10,416 nucleotides of DNA from Burkholderiaceae bacterium (GTDB lineage Bacteria > Pseudomonadota > Gammaproteobacteria > Burkholderiales > Burkholderiaceae_F). Of this stretch, positions 6,613 to 10,416 are shown piece after piece (positions within the stretch are counted from its first letter, which is position 1; each line of letters starts with the position of its first letter). The stretch lies in assembly GCA_013696665.1 (NCBI GenBank), contig JACCYC010000271.1, forward strand, positions 1 through 10,416, given 5' to 3'. The notes below the pieces were generated by a model that worked only from the letters and a program-made list of their open reading frames with translations, was not told where the DNA came from and did not search any database. The position numbers were made by a program, and so were the translations under genes.

Positions 6613-7229
6613 GCAAACGCGGCCAAGGTGTGATTGTCTATCTGCACGGATTTCGATCGTCGCCACTGTCGCGCAAAGCGCTGATGCTGCGACGGCATCT
6701 TGAGCTGCGCAATCTTGAGAATCAGTATCTTTGCCCGGCGTTGCCGGCCTCGCCGCGCGCTGCAGCGGAAATGGTGCTCGAACTTACGCAAGGGTTGCCC
6801 GCCGGCGCGCTCGCGGTGATCGGTTCATCACTCGGCGGCTACTATGCAACGTGGATTGCGGAAACGCTCGGTTGCCGAGCAGTTCTGCTAAACCCCGCAA
6901 TCGATCCGGCCGCTGATCTGCAGGCGCATATCGGTCGCCAGCCGATTTACTTCAGCGGGGAACACATCGAGTTTCGACCCGAGTACATCGACGAACTGCG
7001 AAATCTCGTCACCGAAGTCACGCAGCCCGAGCGGTATTTTCTGATCGCCGCGACGGGGGACGCCGTCATCGATTACCGAACGATGATTGCGAAATACCGC
7101 GGCGCACGTCAGCGCTTGGTCAATGGGAGCAATCACGAATTATCCGATTTCGAGACCTACATTGATGAAGTGCTTGCGTTTTGTGGGGCAGCGAACGTTC
7201 AGGAGAGTACGGTGAGGGCAATACGGTGA
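6609..7229 (+). CDS. yqiA: YqiA/UPF0227-family alpha/beta-hydrolase esterase
   Basis: This is a small cytoplasmic alpha/beta-hydrolase. E. coli YqiA has esterase activity on short acyl esters, and its physiological substrate is not established. The product is 206 aa (E. coli 193). Visible features are the oxyanion strand VYLHGFRSSP at 10-19, the nucleophile elbow GSSLGG at 72-77 with Ser74 in GxSxG, an acid candidate at D151 or D155 (GDAVIDY), and His176 in GSNHELSDF. The start is GTG at 6609, overlapping the mpl TGA as GTGA. The end is TGA at 7227-7229, overlapping the next gene's GTG in the same way. The last few residues (STVRAIR) lie in a direct-repeat region and look like junction sequence rather than conserved protein. 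The family assignment is good, the substrate unknown. Confidence 0.9.
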   Translation: MSKRGQGVIVYLHGFRSSPLSRKALMLRRHLELRNLENQYLCPALPASPRAAAEMVLELTQGLPAGALAVIGSSLGGYYATWIAETLGCRAVLLNPAIDPAADLQAHIGRQPIYFSGEHIEFRPEYIDELRNLVTEVTQPERYFLIAATGDAVIDYRTMIAKYRGARQRLVNGSNHELSDFETYIDEVLAFCGAANVQESTVRAIR

Positions 7230-7230
7230 G
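7208..7230 (+). repeat. 9-bp direct repeat (14-bp period) at the yqiA/fabG junction
   Basis: TACGGTGAG occurs at 7208-7216 and again at 7222-7230, separated by GGCAA. Each copy contains a GTG. The second is the start chosen for the FabG-like gene. The first is in the yqiA frame, seven bases downstream of a strong AGGAG. The second GTG has its own weaker GAGGG (7214-7218). This arrangement looks like a small tandem duplication. Confidence 0.85.
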
Positions 7231-7987
7231 CCGACGACTGCAAGACAGGGTTGCAATCATTACTGGCGCGGCGCAGGGGATCGGCTACGCAACCGCGCGC
7301 AAATTTCTGCAAGAAGGCGCCAGGGTTATCGTGTGCGACGTCAGCCAGTCTTCGGTTGAGGCGGCGCTGGTTTCGCTGCGTGCAACCGAGTCGCATTCGG
7401 TTCACACCGCTGTTGACGGAAAAGTTGTTGACGTCACCCAGCGTGACCAGATAGACACGATGGTGGCTCAAGTGGTGCAGGCCCAGGGTCGCATCGACAT
7501 ACTAGTCAACAATGCTGGAATCACGCTGGATGCCCGATTGCAGAAGATGACCGATGAGCAGTTTGACCGGGTTATCGACGTCAATTTGAAAGGCACCTAC
7601 AACTGCGCGCGTTCGGTGATCAATACGATGATCGAGCAGAACAGTGGCGTCATCCTGAATGCGTCCAGCGTAGTAGGCATCTACGGCAACTTCGGGCAGA
7701 CGAATTACGCTGCCAGCAAGTTTGGTGTGATCGGGTTTGTCAAGACATGGGCGCGCGAGCTCGGCCCCAAGGGAATTCGATGCAACGCTGTCGCACCGGG
7801 ATTCATTGCGACGCAGATTCTTGAAACGATTCCGGAGAAAGTGCTTGAACAACTGACCGAACGCGTCCCTTTGCGGCGTCTTGGTACACCGCAGGATGTG
7901 GCCAACGTGTACGCGTTCCTCGCTTCCGATGAGGCCTCATACATCAACGGCGCCGTCATTGAAGTATCGGGCGGATTGACGGTGTGA
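7226..7987 (+). CDS. fabG: FabG-like 3-oxoacyl-ACP reductase (short-chain dehydrogenase)
   Basis: This classical short-chain dehydrogenase/reductase probably reduces 3-oxoacyl-ACP (or -CoA) to the 3-hydroxy form. The product is 253 aa, normal for the family. Visible motifs are the cofactor loop TGAAQGIG at 13-20, NNAG at 95-98, Asn120 (DVNLKG), and the catalytic Ser148, Tyr161 and Lys165 (SSVVGIYGNFGQTNYAASK). NAVAPGFIATQ lies at 187-197 and the C-terminus is EVSGGLTV. Gln17 replaces the Arg of E. coli-type TGASRGIG, and Asp38 ends beta strand 2 (VIVCDVS), a combination usually linked to NAD(H) rather than NADP(H). The start is GTG at 7226, overlapping the yqiA stop as GTGA. A longer start at 7181 would deeply overlap yqiA. 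The gene sits away from the usual fab cluster, so it may be a paralogue. Confidence 0.9.
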   Translation: MSRRLQDRVAIITGAAQGIGYATARKFLQEGARVIVCDVSQSSVEAALVSLRATESHSVHTAVDGKVVDVTQRDQIDTMVAQVVQAQGRIDILVNNAGITLDARLQKMTDEQFDRVIDVNLKGTYNCARSVINTMIEQNSGVILNASSVVGIYGNFGQTNYAASKFGVIGFVKTWARELGPKGIRCNAVAPGFIATQILETIPEKVLEQLTERVPLRRLGTPQDVANVYAFLASDEASYINGAVIEVSGGLTV

Positions 7988-8018
7988 GGTTCACGGAAAC
8001 TTCCAGCGCGGGGACCGT

Positions 8019-10064
8019 TTGAGCGAACATCTGCTGTTTGACGACGACGGTGTTTTCAAGGCCGGCACCGAGCTCGCGAACTTGGGTGTGTCGCATCAGG
8101 TCGAGTTGCCGAGCGGCAAGCGTGCAAAGGTGAAGAGCTCGCACGTTCTGCTGCGCTTTAATCAGCCGTCCCCGACGAGTCTGATCGAGCGCGCGCATAG
8201 CCAGGCGGAATCGATCGATCTGGATTTTCTGTGGGAGGTGGCACCGCAGGACGAGTTCGGATTTATGGAACTGGCCCGCGAGTATTTCGGCGCGGCGCCA
8301 AGCCCGGTCGACGCTGCCGCTCTGCTGTTGCGTCTGCACAGCGCGCCGATCTATTTTTACCGCAAGGGGCGCGGCCGCTACCGAGCGGCTCCTGCAGAGA
8401 CTTTGAAGGCTGCTTTGGCCGCAGTCGAGCGAAAGCGCGGTCAGGAAGAATTGCGTCAACGGTTTGTCGATGAGTTGAAGGCGGGAGGTGCGCCTGCGGC
8501 TATCGCTCAGCAGGCAATCACACTCGTAATCAAGCCAGATCGCAATTCGATTGAATTCAAAGCGCTTGAGCAGGCATCGACAGAATTGCAAACGACACCG
8601 CTGCGGCTATTGCTGGCGCGCGGAGCAATCGCTTCGCCCTACCAGTGGCACCTGGACAGTTTTCTTGCGCAGAACTTTCCCCACGGAACTGCATTTGGCG
8701 CCGATCTGCCCGTACCGCCCGAATCGAGTGCTCTACCTGTTGCGTCGGCTACAGCGTTCTCGATTGACGACAGCGCAACGACCGAGATCGACGACGCATT
8801 TTCAGTGCAAGCCCTCGGCGATCGCATGCGAATTGGAGTTCACATCGCTGCGCCCGCTATCGCGATAACGCGTGGACACGCGGTCGATGCCGTTGCGCGG
8901 TCGCGGATGTCAACGGTGTATGCGCCTGGACTGAAGTACACGATGTTGCCGGACGCCTGGATCGACGCGTTTTCTCTTAACGAAGGGCGCGATGCCGCGG
9001 TGCTCTCGCTGTATGCGGAGATTGATGGCGCGAGCTACGAGGTACTCACGACCGAGTCGCGCGTTGAGCGGATCCATATCGAAAGCAATCTTCGTCACGA
9101 CAGGCTCGACGCGATGATCACCGACTCGAACATCGAGAGCGGCCACTTCGATTCACCGTTCGCCGAACGGCTGAGTTTGCTGTGGCATTTCGCGCGTCGT
9201 CTGCTTGCTCGCCGCGAGCAGCTGCGCGGTCGCCCCGAGCCTGCCGGCCGCGTCGATTATTCAATCGAGCTTGACGGCAGCCATGAGCATGCAAAGGTAA
9301 AGATTGCTCAACGACGCCGCGGCGCGCCACTTGACCTGATCGTCGCCGAGCTGATGATTCTTGCCAATAGCGTATGGGGCGGTTGGCTCGCTCAGCGCCG
9401 GGTTGCCGGCATCTATCGTTCGCAGGCGCTTGGGCGCGTCAAGATGGGCACTGTGCCTGCCCCGCACGATGGAATCGGTGTCGAGCACTACGCCTGGTCA
9501 ACGTCGCCACTGCGCCGCTATGTAGATCTCGTCAATCAGCGCCAGCTAATTGCGTGCGTGCTCGATGCGCAGGCGCCTTATGCGCCGAACGACGCTGAAC
9601 TGTTCAGCACCGTTTCCGGATTTGAGTCCGCGTATTCCGCCTACGCGGAGTTTCAGCAGAAAATGGAGCGCTACTGGTCGTTCCGGTGGCTGCAACAGGA
9701 ACAGCAAACCCGAGTCGATGCCACCGTTATCAAAGGCGATGTGCTTCGCGTCGACGGTTTGCCGCTGGCGACGCGGCTGCCCGGTCTACCCGATTTACCG
9801 CGAGGCCAGCGCCTTGAGCTCGACGTGGTGGCGATCGACGCGCTCGATCTGACGATGGAAGCGCGCGTCCACCGGGTACTGGCAGCTCCAGCCCCGGCAG
9901 GTATCGACGAGGACGACGTGGGCGACGAGTTGATCACGGCCTCTCCCGAGGGTTTGGACACCGCAACGGAAGCGGTCGAGACGGCGGATGAACACGCGGC
10001 AGCATTTAACGCAGGTTCCCCTCCGGGCATTGCCGAAGAAGGCGCGTCAAGCCCGAGCAATTGA
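8019..10064 (+). CDS. RNase II-family (RNB domain) exoribonuclease
   Basis: This protein is predicted to be a processive 3'-to-5' exoribonuclease of the RNase II/VacB group. The product is 681 aa. The N-terminal domain covers about 1-80 (FDDDGVFKAGTEL...SGKRAKVKSSHVLLRF). The RNB catalytic domain covers about 242-512. The metal motif SIDDSATTEIDDA gives D250, E256, D258 and D259. YAPG...MLP at 301-311 carries the stacking Tyr301. TSPLRRY at 495-501 carries catalytic Arg499, and E550 is the likely second RNA-contact glutamate. A short S1-like region follows (about 563-622), then an acidic Ala/Glu-rich tail of about 55 residues, probably disordered. The start is TTG at 8019 with GGGGA about five bases upstream, and no in-frame ATG fits the conserved N-terminus. 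It lies 31 bases after the FabG-like gene and is the last gene of the mpl operon. Confidence 0.93.
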   Translation: MSEHLLFDDDGVFKAGTELANLGVSHQVELPSGKRAKVKSSHVLLRFNQPSPTSLIERAHSQAESIDLDFLWEVAPQDEFGFMELAREYFGAAPSPVDAAALLLRLHSAPIYFYRKGRGRYRAAPAETLKAALAAVERKRGQEELRQRFVDELKAGGAPAAIAQQAITLVIKPDRNSIEFKALEQASTELQTTPLRLLLARGAIASPYQWHLDSFLAQNFPHGTAFGADLPVPPESSALPVASATAFSIDDSATTEIDDAFSVQALGDRMRIGVHIAAPAIAITRGHAVDAVARSRMSTVYAPGLKYTMLPDAWIDAFSLNEGRDAAVLSLYAEIDGASYEVLTTESRVERIHIESNLRHDRLDAMITDSNIESGHFDSPFAERLSLLWHFARRLLARREQLRGRPEPAGRVDYSIELDGSHEHAKVKIAQRRRGAPLDLIVAELMILANSVWGGWLAQRRVAGIYRSQALGRVKMGTVPAPHDGIGVEHYAWSTSPLRRYVDLVNQRQLIACVLDAQAPYAPNDAELFSTVSGFESAYSAYAEFQQKMERYWSFRWLQQEQQTRVDATVIKGDVLRVDGLPLATRLPGLPDLPRGQRLELDVVAIDALDLTMEARVHRVLAAPAPAGIDEDDVGDELITASPEGLDTATEAVETADEHAAAFNAGSPPGIAEEGASSPSN

Positions 10065-10068
10065 TCGT

Positions 10069-10088
10069 GTCTCGGCCGGCGCCGAGAC
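10069..10088 (+). terminator. Hairpin after the RNase gene, terminator-like but without a U-tract
   Basis: GTCTCGGC and GCCGAGAC form a perfect GC-rich eight-base stem with a four-base CGGC loop, starting four bases after the RNase stop codon. No run of T follows, so this is not a textbook intrinsic terminator. It may still end transcription or protect the 3' end of the mpl operon mRNA. Confidence 0.5.
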
Positions 10089-10127
10089 TAGCGCGATCGT
10101 GTCACGCAGATTTGGCCGTGTGCTGGC

Positions 10128-10143
10128 TACAATCGTTGACGAT
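10128..10143 (+). promoter_or_regulatory. Candidate tonB promoter -10 and overlapping dyad
   Basis: TACAAT at 10128-10133 is a good -10 hexamer about 65 bases upstream of the tonB ATG. I find no good -35 at 16-18 bases, so an activator or another sigma element may be involved. A short dyad, ATCGT-TG-ACGAT (10132-10143), starts on the -10 and covers the expected transcription start. It does not resemble the AT-rich Fur box. Confidence 0.4.
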
Positions 10144-10197
10144 TTTCGCGAGTATCGAAGCAATGACGCGGTGCCGTCTTGAAGTGAGCAACGCTCG

Positions 10198-10416
10198 ATG
10201 GAAGTAGCCGAGTTTGGTCTTGGTGCGCCTGCCTATGGCCTTCGATCTTTGCTCGGCGACAAAGTGCTCGTCATGGCGATTACTGTGTCGGTTGGCCTGC
10301 ATATCACAGCAATGGCGGTCCGATTTGTCGATCCAGAACTTTTTCGCGTGCGTTCCACAGATCCACCGGTCGAAATCATTTTGGTCAACGCCAAAAGTGA
10401 CAGCGCACCTGGGACC
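10198..10416 (+). CDS. tonB: TonB-family energy transducer, N-terminal part (runs off the window)
   Basis: TonB couples the proton-motive force, sensed through ExbB/ExbD, to outer-membrane receptors for siderophores, haem or B12. From ATG at 10198 the frame is open for 73 codons to the edge. A short cytoplasmic N-terminus is followed by one membrane helix at about 23-41 (VLVMAITVSVGLHITAMAV). That helix contains S31-x3-H35, the SxxxH motif that TonB proteins use to contact ExbB/ExbD. The periplasmic start is VDPELFRVRSTDPPVEIILVNAKS, and the VEIILVNAK segment is typical of betaproteobacterial TonB. The Pro-rich linker and C-terminal beta domain lie beyond the window. A stop codon six codons upstream of the ATG limits the start, and GTGAG lies about ten bases before it. 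TonB/TolA-like identity is good, exact partners unknown. Confidence 0.83.
   Translation, partial: MEVAEFGLGAPAYGLRSLLGDKVLVMAITVSVGLHITAMAVRFVDPELFRVRSTDPPVEIILVNAKSDSAPGT

Noticed and set aside
7181..7987. Longer FabG-like protein starting at 7181
   Set aside because: It would overlap yqiA by about 49 bases and add a Gly/Ser/Glu-rich extension not typical of the family. The GTG at 7226 makes a neat GTGA overlap.
7956..8591. 211-codon minus-strand frame opposite the start of the RNase gene
   Set aside because: It is antisense to a secure gene and has no known motif or plausible ribosome site.
1..10416. CRISPR arrays, insertion sequences, tRNA genes, phage or defence genes
   Set aside because: I saw no regularly spaced repeats, transposase motifs, long terminal inverted repeats or tRNA-like cloverleaf. 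All sizeable regions are filled by recognisable housekeeping genes or conserved unknowns.

Overview
The window reads as ordinary chromosomal DNA of a betaproteobacterium, most likely Burkholderiales or a close, possibly uncultured relative. This rests on GC-rich sequence, dense gene packing with 1- and 4-base start/stop overlaps, and the gene order tlpA-like / aroQ / accB / accC / prmA / zinc-ribbon protein beside mpl / yqiA / RNase II-family gene / tonB. From memory this order is typical of that class, but I could not search for it.

Layout. Seven genes run leftwards on the minus strand: a conserved hypothetical protein (4478-5134), a TlpA-like membrane thioredoxin (3879-4478), aroQ (3334-3780), accB (2819-3280), accC (1407-2762), prmA (486-1403) and the N-terminal part of an MJ0042-type zinc-ribbon protein cut by the left edge (1-486). 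A good sigma70-like promoter lies between aroQ and accB, so accB-accC-prmA-zinc-ribbon can form its own transcription unit. A 113-bp divergent intergenic region (5135-5247) separates this block from a rightward operon: mpl (5248-6612), yqiA (6609-7229), a FabG-like reductase (7226-7987) and an RNase II-family exonuclease (8019-10064). A hairpin follows the last stop codon. After a 133-bp gap with a candidate -10 element, a TonB-family gene begins at 10198 and runs off the right edge.

How the genes fit together. accB and accC encode two subunits of acetyl-CoA carboxylase, which makes malonyl-CoA. The FabG-like protein may reduce 3-oxoacyl-ACP in the same pathway, although its cofactor-site residues suggest NAD(H). 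aroQ belongs to the shikimate pathway. mpl recycles peptidoglycan tripeptide. prmA methylates ribosomal protein L11, the RNase II homologue degrades RNA, and TonB energises outer-membrane uptake.

No stretch longer than 300 bases lacks a gene. I see no tRNA, rRNA, CRISPR array, insertion sequence, phage gene or attachment site. I found no undescribed multi-gene system. The items most worth a second look are small: a 14-bp-period direct repeat at the yqiA/fabG junction whose collapse would fuse the two genes in frame, an uncharacterised protein next to mpl with a degenerate nucleotidyltransferase-like motif, a dyad that overlaps both the aroQ stop and the accB promoter, and a rightward operon with no ATG start.
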